From: Glossina fuscipes
Lineage: Eukaryota; Arthropoda; Insecta; Diptera; Glossinidae
Reading direction: 5' to 3'
DNA length: 64,000 bases
Assembly (NCBI RefSeq): GCF_014805625.2
Contig: NW_023998432.1
Coordinates: 1,699,276-1,763,275, forward strand
This document shows, in pieces, positions 34,056 through 44,969 of this stretch; the first letter of the stretch is position 1, and every line of letters begins with the position of its first letter. Below the pieces are notes generated by a model, which had not been told where the DNA came from, made no database searches, and worked only from the letters and a program-made list of their open reading frames with translations. Position numbers and translations under genes: made by a program.

Positions 34056-36679
34056 GATAAACTTTTACCTGGCGAAAACAACTAATTCTTAATATTTCAT
34101 AATGAAAATTAATCCATGCTTTTTGTATTTTATGACGGAAATAAGCCACAAACTGTAGGACACTTGCATCACATCAGTTGATGTTTTAGGACTGGGCTCC
34201 CAAATAAGGATTACCATGGAAAATGTGTTTCTGAGCTTTTTTTTTTTTTTTGTTTATAAGCAATCATGCCCTTTACATGTACTGCGGTGATTGTCAGAGA
34301 GAGGTGGCGAAAGGAAAAGATATGGGGAGGTGAAGTGTCAAACCTTTGACATATATAATTTTGTTTTTTTTTTTTCTTTTTGGTATTTTAGTAACGAAAA
34401 TAAAGGAAGACGAAGTATTGTAGGGTATTTAAGAAAATATGAAGCTGAGATTTTATAAATATACATATTGTTTTCTGATCTACATTGCTATGTCATTTTC
34501 TTTTCGTTATTGTTTTTTTTTTACTTTGCAATGACTTCCGCTTAGGTTACTTTTGTAATAAACTAATCATTATTAATTAAATTGGGTAAAAGCGGACGTT
34601 AAATTTAAAATGACATCTTGCATACGCTGCAGCAATTAAGTAGTCTATGGGAACACATAAAAGTGTATCTACACTCGTCGTATGAATGTAACCACAATGG
34701 GCGAATGAAAGCAGTTGCAGAAATGGACAAACACAAATTGTGTTAAGCGTCACGAAAATTTTAAACTTCCATAGACGAAATTTGCTTTGATTCGTTTTTT
34801 AAAAGGAATAGTTATATAATAGTGATGGAGATGTGAATATGATTGCAGAGAAAAATGTATATATTTGTCAATACTTGATTAACTTGAAATTCATATCCAC
34901 ATATATATAAATATTTGTTATATGACTATATAAAATTGGCGTAATATTGTTATTTTTCCCTTAATTATTATCATTTAATTGCTATACTTTTCTTTAACTT
35001 TCATTTTCAGCGTATTACAAATTTGTTTTTTTTATTTTGTTTTTAATCGTTGATTGATTGGTCGCTTAAAAAAATTTTTAATTCTATTTTTGAAAAATTA
35101 TTGTGTTGTTCTTATAGTTATTATAATTTCTGATTTACCTGTTACTGTGATACTTGATGTATAATTAATATGCAATGGCGCAAAAAAATATAATCTGAAT
35201 AATAATTAAGATTATACGCATAATACCATGCTGATAGTTGCTATTATTATTATTATTATTATTAGTATATATGAAATAACTGTGGATGAATACTGCAACA
35301 AAGGGAAAACAATTCCCATAACTAACAACTTTTTCAAGAAATCATTGAATTGTGATTACAGCGTTGATTGATTTATAAAAATCCGGCTATTCGCTGCTTC
35401 TATCATTTGCAAATTAGCGAATAAGTCGTTATATTTTCCTAACGAACTATTAATTTATTCATGTCCCCGACGTATCAACGCCGAGGAAACTTTGTTGGAA
35501 ATTATCTAATATTCTATACTTTGATATAAATATGAATACACACATGCATACATACACACACACATGAACAGTACTCAAACATTAATTATAGCGAAGTCGA
35601 ATAGCTATTACTATTTTGTAATTGTTTAATAAATGTAGCGCGAATTTGTTAATATTTTCCAAGGAATTTCATGTATGCATGCGAGAAATGAGAAAAGTGT
35701 ACGACTTAAATCCAACTCTGGATGCGATAAGAAATTTGAATGCAGACTAACTTTAGTCAGTGCATTAAAGCTGCCATCAATCATCTTACATATCTATTTC
35801 CTTTGCTTAATTCCGTAGTAATCGAGTAGGTAGGAATCGCGATTATCAGGTCAGTGTTCGCTGGTTCAAATCTTAATGCTATAGAGTTCGCTTTGCTTGA
35901 AAAGGCTTATCAATGGAACACACATCCATTATCCTGTGGCCACTACCTCTCTATTTTGTCCTTTCTCTCCTTTTCCTTCTCTGTTCTCGCCTCTTTCTAA
36001 TCGCGTTATGCCGATAATTGATATCCCCTAAGTGATTGATCACATTAAAAAAAAAAAAATATATATATATATATATACATACAAAAATATAAAATATACA
36101 TTTATTAATTATATTTTTATTATCGATTGAGTTCGATATTTGCTATCTTGCCGACTTTTATCTATCTCTTAGATATTATATGAATAGGTTGTTTTAGCAC
36201 TCCATCTCGAATTTTGCAACCATTCCAATTTGGTTGACGGAAGATGGTAAAAATTTTTCAAATTTTTTTTCCTACTTGAAAATTTAGTAGGTTGACGGGA
36301 AAGCTCTTTCGTATTTTACTTGTCAAGACAAAGGAAGCGGGCAATATTTAGCATACCGCTTGAGAGATATACGAGGATTACCATTTTGGAGTCGATAATT
36401 CAGTTGTTTGTTAAACGCGTTGTTTGTCACACAAACTGACACAGACGGAAATAGTCTGTGAAAAAAATACCGATCGCAATTTTTTCTTTAGGAGAAAATC
36501 GATTTTAATTGCTCAAGTTTATTCATTATTTTCAGGTACGCCAACTTTCTTACAATATAGATATATATTAACGGGCTTACCGTCAATCTTAGAACTATTA
36601 TATGCCCACACACTTTCAATATCGCTAATGAGTTAGTTGCGACGTTGCACAGTGAATAAAGTGCAGAGAGGCAGCAACG
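34056..36679. other. Spacer of the inverted repeat, left part; no gene
   Basis: Single-copy-looking AT-rich DNA with an (ATT)n run at 35242-35264 and a (TA)n run at 36059-36077. No exon or transposon was recognised. Confidence 0.4.
35242..35264. repeat. (ATT)n microsatellite
   Basis: About seven TAT/ATT units. Confidence 0.9.
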
Positions 36680-36830
36680 CACCGGTTGCTTGCTGAAACT
36701 TATATGGCAACCTGTGAGCATGAAGTTGTAAGTGTTCAGACCTGCCAAAGATGGTTTGCAAAATTTTGTCCCGAGGTTTTTAATATTAAAAAAGATCGTC
36801 GATATAAGGTCGATAATAACATTTTGTGCT
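36680..36830 (+). pseudogene. Mariner N-terminal relic (irritans-like)
   Basis: The plus strand reads AETYMATCEHEVVSVQTCQR, WFAKFCPEVFNIKKDRRYKV. This is the mariner helix-turn-helix end (usual form: ICDVYGEDAVSVRTCQRWFAKFRSGNFDVKDAPRSGRP). About 50 codons survive. It lies in the spacer of the inverted repeat and is a different mariner type from the arms. Confidence 0.75.
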
Positions 36831-36839
36831 TTATATTGG

Positions 36840-37189
36840 AAAGTACCATCAAACAACTTCCAATTCAAAAATGGCCATTGTTTTTTCTTCTTTTTTCATA
36901 TATATTATCTTTCAAATTTTAAAAATATTCGCTTTATATCGTTGCACTATACAACAGAGCACAAAAATATCATGCTTTTTGTAGTCCCCACATGCCTACA
37001 TATATGCTTACCAGTCAGAATACCAAAAAAAAGCACAAAAAAGTAACAGGACCGGTTTTACCATCTTTTAATAGAAACATATGATTATTGATTTCTCAAT
37101 GGGAGATGATTTCAAATAAGGGCGATCGTTTTGTCTCCTCTTATAAGTATAAGGACCGATGACAATGCCAACAATCGGCTAGTATTAGG
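36840..37189. other. Spacer of the inverted repeat, right part; no gene
   Basis: AT-rich with no supported feature. Confidence 0.35.
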
Positions 37190-38448
37190 TGCTTGCATAA
37201 ATTTTAATAATTTGTTCACTTGAAAAAGGCATTCTTTGATAAAAATTGATACAATATATATTAATCAAACTATTTTCCATAATATTGTACAACTTTCTCC
37301 CACCTTCCTAGCAAGATGGCAATACGGTGTCGAAAGAACGATATTGGTTTGACAACGATGCAACCATCGACCCATTTTCGTACTTCTTCAGCATTTCAAA
37401 ACCGTGTGCCAGCCAAACCATGCCGCATCGGTCTGAACAAGTGGTAATTAAGATACGTTATGTCCGATGAATAAGCCGGTAGTGGCAGAATTTCCCATTC
37501 GAACTGCAACAATATATACTTGAGAACTCTTGCGACCTGTGGCAGAGCATTGCCATGGAAGAGCACGACGTTGCCTCAGTTAGGCCCTATTGCTGATCTT
37601 TTCTGCAACAATACATCGTTCAATTTGTTCAACTAACATCAGTAGGCATCTGCAGTAACAGTTTCATTCGATTTTAGCGGATCGTAATAAACTACACCTT
37701 GTTGATCCCCCACACTATGCGCACCAATACTTTATGGCCATGGGCTATTGCGCTTCGATGCCGATATGGATGGCTCTCCTGGACTAACCTATGACTTTTG
37801 TCGTAATATATCCAATTACAATACGCCACAGAAAACTGTTCTTTCTTTGCCTGACAAGCAGTGAAAGCGCGGTGTTGAGATGGTTCAAAATGGCATTTTT
37901 AATCAATCCATTTCACCTCCTTTTAGATTTTTCGCATCGCAAATAAACCTTTAGGAACAGTTGATTCATCAACTGCTAACCTGTTAGAAAGTCCTTTGAG
38001 AGTTTGAACTGGGTCTTCGTCCAATAAATTTTGCAATTCATTATCTTTGGGCTTTTTTTGATCCTTCAGGTCATTCTTTGTCATTAACATCAAAATCGCC
38101 ACTTCTAAACCTTTGAAACTAAAACTGACAATTGCGATATGCTGGAGCAGCATCACCATAAGCTCCTAAAAATGTTTGATGGGCTTCGGCAACAGATTTC
38201 TTCAAATCAAACGACAAAAGTAATTAATGTCGAAAATGCAATTTTGAGCGTTTCATGATTAGCGTCTGTATACATTGAATAACGCAATAATATTAAATAT
38301 AAAACTTTTGTTTTATATAGAGAAGGGTCAACATCATCAAATTTAACCGTTGTGTGCATTGATACTTCTCATTATTGTATCATTTTCACGAACAGATGCC
38401 ACTGATCAGAAATACATAAATCACTTTTTATCAAATTTTTAAGCAACA
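37190..38448 (-). mobile_element. Mellifera-type mariner, dead (copy D)
   Basis: This is the twin of copy C on the opposite strand, with the same frame breaks and the same three lost catalytic aspartates. Two residue differences in the surviving frame (Asn/Ser and Arg/Gly) reflect the only two base differences seen. The shared defects show that the copies duplicated after the element died. Confidence 0.88.
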
Positions 38449-38540
38449 CACAATGTATGAGTTACGTATGATTCGATCTATTATTATTACAATTATGATT
38501 ATTAATTTAGCCAGAGAATAAGTTCTAAGACTTCTTAGTC
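37190..38540 (-). repeat. Large inverted repeat, arm 2 (1,351 bp)
   Basis: Reverse complement of 32705-34055. Outside its right edge the I-like 3' UTR continues without a break (38541-38650), whereas arm 1 changes to mariner copy B. Arm 2 is therefore likely the donor. Confidence 0.93.
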
Positions 38541-38650
38541 TTAAGACACTAGCATCCAAAACTATCCCGGCTTTTATTGAAAATGCTACCGCACTTGAGA
38601 TTTGGAACCCACGACAACTGAGAAACTCTTTGCCTACTCGGTCACTTACG
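38465..38650 (-). mobile_element. I-like LINE 3' UTR and tail
   Basis: On the minus strand CAAATCTCAAGTGCGGTAGC, ATTTTCAATAAAAGCCGGG, GGATGCTAGTGTCTTAAGAC and TTATTCTCTGGCTAAATTAA end in a degenerate TAA repeat. The order matches 51735-51862 (AAATCTCAAGTGGGGTAG, TTTTTAATAAAG, GATGCTAGTGCTTTAAGAC). It is a 5'-truncated retrotransposon end. Confidence 0.75.
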
Positions 38651-39501
38651 TGGATTATGGTTGTGCTTAACTTTTGTTAGTTGTACTATACAGTTAGAGG
38701 AAAGTTTTTTTGAAAGAGCACTTTTTAAGTGTGAAATTTTGTACGGTATATCTGAAGCGCTACTTTTTATCACAAGCGTTTCCGTTGGGCTTGAGGTCAT
38801 ATTTACATGCAGATTTAACTTATTTTTTAATGGATATGGGTTAAAACTTAACTAAATAATTTGACTTATTTGACAATTTTGAATTCTTAAGACCGTACAA
38901 TTTAAAACAGATAACAGATGGACAGACCTACGGTAGTCATTATAATTATTTAATCTTAAATATGCGATCTAGTGTATATATATGTGTATATCTTATAATT
39001 GTAATTTACCCCTGACAGCTTGAATCCTTAAATACGTTTTTATTTACGATAGCTACATAATTATAGAACTTGACTACATCCGTTTTTAATGTGAATAATG
39101 TAGGTATGGTCTTAGCCCATATTTTTAATAGTATTTGCAAATGTTGTCTTCGCTTAATAAAAGCATTGTGAAACATAGGCAGGCAGTGTAAGGAAGTTAT
39201 TTAAATTTAAGTGGAAAATGAAACAAAAGCTTTCTATTGAAATGGTCTGCTGATCTTCACAAAGCGATGATACTAGTGTATATAAAGCCTTCAATTACAA
39301 GAAGAACGTGAAGAAACATAAAAAAGGAATTAAAAAGACTGAGACGATATTCAATTAAAGCCAACCACACGAAAATATGTGGTGCTGATATGTGATGATG
39401 TGTGTGTGTTGATACAGCCGCAAACATATATATTATTGCAGTAAATAAACAAACAAACAAACCGACCAGATAAATATAAACGTAATAAAGACGATTTACG
39501 A

Positions 39502-39506
<5 letters not shown>

Positions 39507-39559
<53 letters not shown>

Positions 39560-39576
39560 TAAATAAATAAATAAAT
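39507..39576. repeat. (AT)22 microsatellite grading into (AAAT)n
   Basis: Continuous AT dinucleotides for about 44 bases, then AAAT units. A likely hotspot for sequencing and assembly slippage. Confidence 0.95.
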
Positions 39577-40653
39577 GCAAGAAAGCAGCAGCAACCATAG
39601 TAACAAGCGTTAAGGGCATAAGCTTATTTAAACAACTTTAAACAACAATAAGTTTGCAGGAAAATGATAAAAGATTAAATGAAAAGAGAAAATGTAAACT
39701 AGTTGTCTCTTCCGCGCACACGCATTTAAGATATATGTAACTACGTGTGTTTGTTTGTATCTTCGTTAGATTAGTACGCTCAAAGAAAAATATTTTTTAT
39801 CTCAGAATAAAAAAAAAAAAACAAAAAAAAAAAAAATGTATATATATGAATACGTACGTACTTTTATGCGTTGTTAAATCAAACGTTAATTGTAGGTGCT
39901 GTTCAATAGCTGTGTATATGTATTAGCTTGATTACACTGTTTCCTTAGGGCTTTCAATTCAGTATGAAACAGCAACAACAAAAATGCTTAAAGATTAACT
40001 TCTTGTGTGAAATAATTAATTCATAATTTATAGCTTAGATAGTCTTCTAGCATTGAAAAGCATTGAAAATTATTTAGCTTTTTGCGAAGAAAACCCCCTA
40101 CAATTTTAGCAGTTGATTGTAATAGATTTTCAAATTTATGAGAAAATAATTTGGCCAAAGAAGATACGCCCTTTTTGTAAGCAAACGTTAAATACACATA
40201 ATCACATATTTATGCAGGCGCACACAGAAGGCAATTAAACTCATAAAATATTCTTATTTATGACAACAACTGAAAGCATAATCTTTAAGAATTTGTTGGG
40301 TAGAGATATTGTTAATAGCGAACATAAAGTGCTGCAATATGATAAAACTATCAGTAACAACATTTAATACATTTATGCAAAATGAAGCAAAGATTTACTG
40401 CAAAGCGAAAAGGAAAAGCAAAAAAAACACAAAAATGGTTTCCAATTTTCTTTTTATTCTTTCCTCTAAAGCAACCGATTACATCGAATCTTTAATTGTG
40501 CGACGCATTCTTATACAAATAAGAGATCCTTGGAAAATTAAAATAGCAGGAAATTTAAGTTAATTCTCGAATTACAATTTTCAGCACATTAGTCACGCCA
40601 TTCGCTTTCTTTTTAAATGCCTACGACAACTTCGAAGAAACCTCATAGGAAAC

Positions 40654-40722
40654 TCTTTCTCTCTCTATCTCTCTCTCTTCCTCTCTCTCTCCTTCTCTCT
40701 CTCTCTTACTCTTGCTCTCTTG
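40654..40722. repeat. Interrupted (TC)n microsatellite
   Basis: CTCT units broken by A, G and CC over about 70 bases. Confidence 0.9.
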
Positions 40723-41084
40723 CTCAATATCAAAATTTCAATTCTCTTTCAAGTTTAAGCGAATTTGTATATTATTGCTTCGACAATAGCATTCAATGTA
40801 GCTTTTGAGGTCAGTGAATACATCACACTACTATGTGCCAAAGAAACAATCCAAACGTAGGAGCAGGTGCGCTTCGGCCTTCATTTGAAAGAAAAGCCCG
40901 CTAACTAGTATCATCGACGCTAAGCAATATCGAAAGCGGTAAAAACCATTGTGCAAGTTATCGACGCCCTCAAGTGAGAAGAGAGGAACAATCATCTGCG
41001 TGCAAAGGTTTAAGGTAAAGAAAGCTATCGTTCGCGGCAGCAAACAATAGTAACGGATGCAATTGAGGCGATCAGTAAAGGCAA

Positions 41085-41445
41085 TATGAATGCAATATCG
41101 AACAACTAAGAAAATTATATTCGGTCGCGACCGAACCTTTGTACCCATCACCGTTATCCTAAAAAAAAACAAGAAAAGTAAAATAACTACGTTTTCATGC
41201 AATGTAATATGGGGCGAGCGCAATTGATTGTTTTTATTTCAAAATAAAAGTTTCTGTCGCATAGACGTGCCGGTGTTGTAGGCGTGTCCCTTAAAAACTT
41301 TTCGTTACTTCCAAATTCTTTTGCAAATTTGTAAGCGATATCTTCATTTTCGCTAGCGGGAGAATTTTCAACACAAATAGTACACAGTTGGAAAGACAGA
41401 CAGATGGACAGACGAGAAGACGAATGGCCAAGAATTTATATATTT
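41085..41445 (-). repeat. Dispersed repeat family B, copy 4 with 3' terminus
   Basis: On the minus strand: CTTCTCGTCTGTCCATCTGT, AGCGAAAATGAAGATATCGC, AATTTGGAAGTAACGAAAAG, then the tail ACGGTGATGGGTACAAAGGT, TCGGTCGCGACCGAATATAA and TTTTCTTAGTTGTTC. This matches the end of the 9890-10395 copy. Confidence 0.7.
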
Positions 41446-41449
41446 TATG

Positions 41450-41879
41450 TGGTTTTGAAATTTGCTTATTGGCCTTATAAAGCTACTAGAAAAAATTTAG
41501 TTTTAATTAACTGTAATATTTTTATTTATTAACAAATTATAATTTTAAACTTTATTTAATTGAAATAAGTAAGAATATTTTTTATTCATAAGTTATTATT
41601 TATAGAAAAGTTGAATTTAGAAACAATGTTATTGAAAAAAAAAATTACTAAAATTATTTATATAGTTAAATAGTTTATTTAATTATTATTTAATAATTTA
41701 TTTTTAAAAATATAAAATTGAAATTTCTAGGATTTTTTAAAAACATATATTTTTTCTATAAAAAATTAATAGAATAATTTAATATAAATACGATGCAGTC
41801 AATTTTTTTCATTTTTTGTACAGGTGCTATAGCATCGCTCACAGAATATGCGTTCAAATTTATGTACATTTATCTACTA
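41450..41879. other. Very AT-rich DNA, no gene
   Basis: Nearly pure A/T; nothing recognised. Confidence 0.4.
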
Positions 41880-42245
41880 TAGTTTATGAGCAATGAGCGA
41901 AAAAGCAATTTTTTATTCCTCTTGAAAAACAGAGGTGTTCTCAGTTTGCGTGTTGCTATAGGCGCGTGCTTCGACCAATTTGGCCCGCTTTCAATATCAA
42001 TCTGCGCGAAAGAGCTACCAATTTTTCTGCCCAACTTGAAGCCGATAGCTTGGTTTCTGCGGCCAGGGGAATGACTTTACGCAAACGGATACTTTGAATA
42101 CTAATGGATACTTCAAACATTCTAGAATGCGAAAAAGTTCATCATCCGCGACTTTTAGCTTGAAAATTTCGGACTCTGTTCTGACAAGAATGCCTGCGTG
42201 ATCGATATCTCTGCTCGGGAGTTGCATTTCAATATATTGTCTATT
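41880..42245 (-). repeat. Dispersed repeat family B, copy 5
   Basis: On the minus strand: GGCCGCAGAAACCAAGCTAT, CGGCTTCAAGTTGGGCAGAA, a GCACGCGCCTATAG block and CTGTTTTTCAAGAGGAATAA. This is the block order of the copy at 9420-9830. Confidence 0.68.
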
Positions 42246-42554
42246 GATTTCTAGCTAGTCTAGTACATGAACGAAGCTTTTAATGTTTCTCTCCCATGAG
42301 AATAAAAGTCTCCAATGAAGTTTTGGAGTTGGTTATGAATTCTGTTATAGAATTATAGAAAAGATAATTAAAGAGCATGAAGTGCCATTTTTATAGTGTT
42401 AAGACTGCAGATTAATGAAAAACAAATAAATGCACAAAAATTGGTGTGATTAGGAAAACATGTCTACAGTACATGTCAATGTTTCAAACGTGCTTATCTT
42501 GAAACACAATTTTTGAAAACGACACACGACACGCACCATAACTAAATTTTAATT

Positions 42555-43575
42555 TTTATACCCTGCTTCGATTGTGGTGTACAGTCTATTAGCTTTGTTG
42601 GGATATAAGCAATAGCCAGAAGGATTTGAGATAGACTTACCTTTTATTATACCGATCGATTCAAAATCACCTGCAGAATCAATTTTTGAGCCGTATTAAG
42701 CTTGTCTGCCCGTTTGTCTGCCTTGCTTTCTTGGATTTAAGCTACAATGTTCCAAATTTTTAATATAACACTAAACTGACCTGTTTTTAGTACAGGAACG
42801 AGACCTATTAAGAATGTTTTGGATCGGATTACTTTTTGAACCACCCCCCATTAAGCGACGTATTCTGAAAACTTTTATATGAAAAAATGTTGAAATTCTG
42901 AGACGAACACAGCTGAATAATAATATTACGGCATTCCAAAATAAAGTATAAAATTTGGATCGAATGGGACGATTCTTTGCGCCAACTGCCATATAACTGT
43001 TTGTAGGGAAACTGAATCCTCACATGGAAAAGAATGCCCCATTTTTAATATTTCTTGGTGAAAATGCATTCATAAAATCAACCTTATCGAATTTCGATCC
43101 CATCTCCTATATAAGGGATTTTATGGCAAATATCGTTCAATTTTTAATATTTTTGGTCTATTTTTTTGGATATTATCGCATACAACGATTGTCAGAATAT
43201 ATTAAACTAATTTAATTATTGATATTTCATGCCGAAAATTCGTCCATATGAACACTGTAGCATAATAATAAACCGCAGGGGATTTGGATCACATAGCTCT
43301 ATTTATTAAGATCCCATCATATATATATGGGCTCCGACGAACATGTGTTTCTATGGCGACCAACTATGAAATAATAAAATCTTTGACAATTAAATTCGAT
43401 TTCCAGTTAACGTTTTGAGTATCCTCCAATACAAGCACTTTCACGAAAAATACGCCTTTACATAAAAATAGTTTATAATTTTTCGCGTTCTTTCATGAAA
43501 CACAATGAATGATTGCGTTAGGCGAAATAGTGTAAAGTATCTAACGGTCCCGACTATAGTGCTCTTACTTGTTTT
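42555..43575 (+). repeat. Dispersed repeat family A, longest copy
   Basis: It starts TTTTTATACCCTGCTTCGAT, has the core TACCGATCGATTCAAAATCA and a CTTGTCTGCCCGTTTGTCTG stretch, then a GTTTTGGATCGGATTACTTT block. It ends GGTCCCGACTATAGTGCTCT, TACTTGTTTTT. At about 1.0 kb it is the most complete copy here. Frames inside it (42771-43023 minus, 43024-43215 plus) are not conserved proteins. Confidence 0.68.
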
Positions 43576-43579
43576 TATT

Positions 43580-44689
43580 CAAATTTTATGCAATATCATT
43601 AAACCAACATTTCAAAAAGTAATAGATAGCTTTTAACTTATTTTTAGTAATACAGTGCCTTTTTCCATTCAAGAACTTCTCAATCAATCACACAAAATAA
43701 TTATTTCTAAAAGATTTTGCGTCTTTTTGTATATATAGGAATGTATAATAGATTAAATAACTTCGGTTTTTTTTTTTTTAATGCAAATTTAATCCATTCT
43801 TACTTCACACTGCAGAGCTATTTGCAAAACAATTTTTTCTTCTTCAACACTTACATATATTTCTTTCTTTCTTTTTTAATACTTAATCATTTTCTCGAAT
43901 ATTATTATTCTATTATCCTTGCTTCCATCGAAAAAAATCGTCAATAAATTCATTTATTTTTACGCTGTTACGCTAGTGCTACGCCTCAAATCAATTAGAG
44001 TAAAGGCTAATATTATCTTGTGTTCGCTAAAAAAAAATGTAAAAACCTTTATTGAAATGCATGTTCCTATATATGAAAGGACAAAAGGGTTATAATTAAT
44101 GAAAATACTTTTTTCATGGCAGTCCACGGAAAATAATCATTTTTTCTTATTTTCTTCTAGAACAACAAACCAAAAGAGATTTTGGAAATTATGACTTAAA
44201 GTCTAATAAATATTGGGACGTTTATTTGAAAAATTGATTTACAGAATTTAAAGAAGATGCAATTTTTTCTTTTTTATTAGGTCGCTTGGAAACTGGTTAT
44301 ATAATTGACAAATTTTATTATGTGGAAAATATCGTACGTTGGAGGCTAATTTATAAAATTGTAAGGCATTGTAATAAATATGGAATGAATAGCGATACTA
44401 TAAATTCAAAAAGCATGGTTAAAATTAACTTTTTAAACTATTTCAAATTTCGAAACGATAGCGCTTAGAAATCTTCATTTAAGACCTCAAAAAAACAAAA
44501 GAAAGACATAAAAAAGATGTACTGATTACTGCAACTAATCTTATTTCTTCAAAATTTCGCGTAAAAAAACGTCCTCTTTGTCGGGCAGAATACAAAGTGT
44601 GATTATATAATCTTTATGATATCGATCTATAGGGTTTCGGTAATAAAATATGATATCTTCTGCGTTAAAATACGTATCTATGAAAACAA
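43580..44689. other. No recognised gene
   Basis: AT-rich; frames at 43717-43947 and 44286-44468 have no family signal. Confidence 0.35.
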
Positions 44690-44960
44690 CTACGGTTGAC
44701 CGCGAACCAATATTCAACACTCTACACCATCGAAAAAGTAATCTAATCCGAACCGTATTCAATGGTATCCGTCATTGGGCCAAATTTCATCAAAACGTTA
44801 GGAAATTACCGGCCCGTAGGTTGTGTACAAGAAAACAACACAAACAGTGGGGAAGCGGACAGATAGGCAGGCAAGCTTAATTCAATTTAGAAAGTGACTC
44901 TGTATTGATCGGTTTGATAAGAGGTAAGTCTATCTCAATTGGTTCCGGGTGTTGCATACA
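44690..44960 (-). repeat. Dispersed repeat family A, copy 3
   Basis: On the minus strand: ACCGATCAATACAGAGTCAC, CTAAATTGAATTAAGCTTGC, CTGCCTATCTGTCCG, TTTTGATGAAATTTGGCCCA and GGTTCGGATTAGATTACTTT. The same order occurs at 54595-54850. Confidence 0.7.
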
Positions 44961-44969
44961 TTCGCACAA

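Larger units (their letters stand above)
38660..41084. other. No recognised gene
   Basis: AT-rich DNA with microsatellites. The plus frame at 38661-38855 and the minus frame at 39619-39257 (translated from the TA run) show no domain. Confidence 0.4.

Noticed and set aside
39257..39619. A 120-codon minus-strand frame
   Set aside because: A large part is translated from the (AT)n/(AAAT)n microsatellite.
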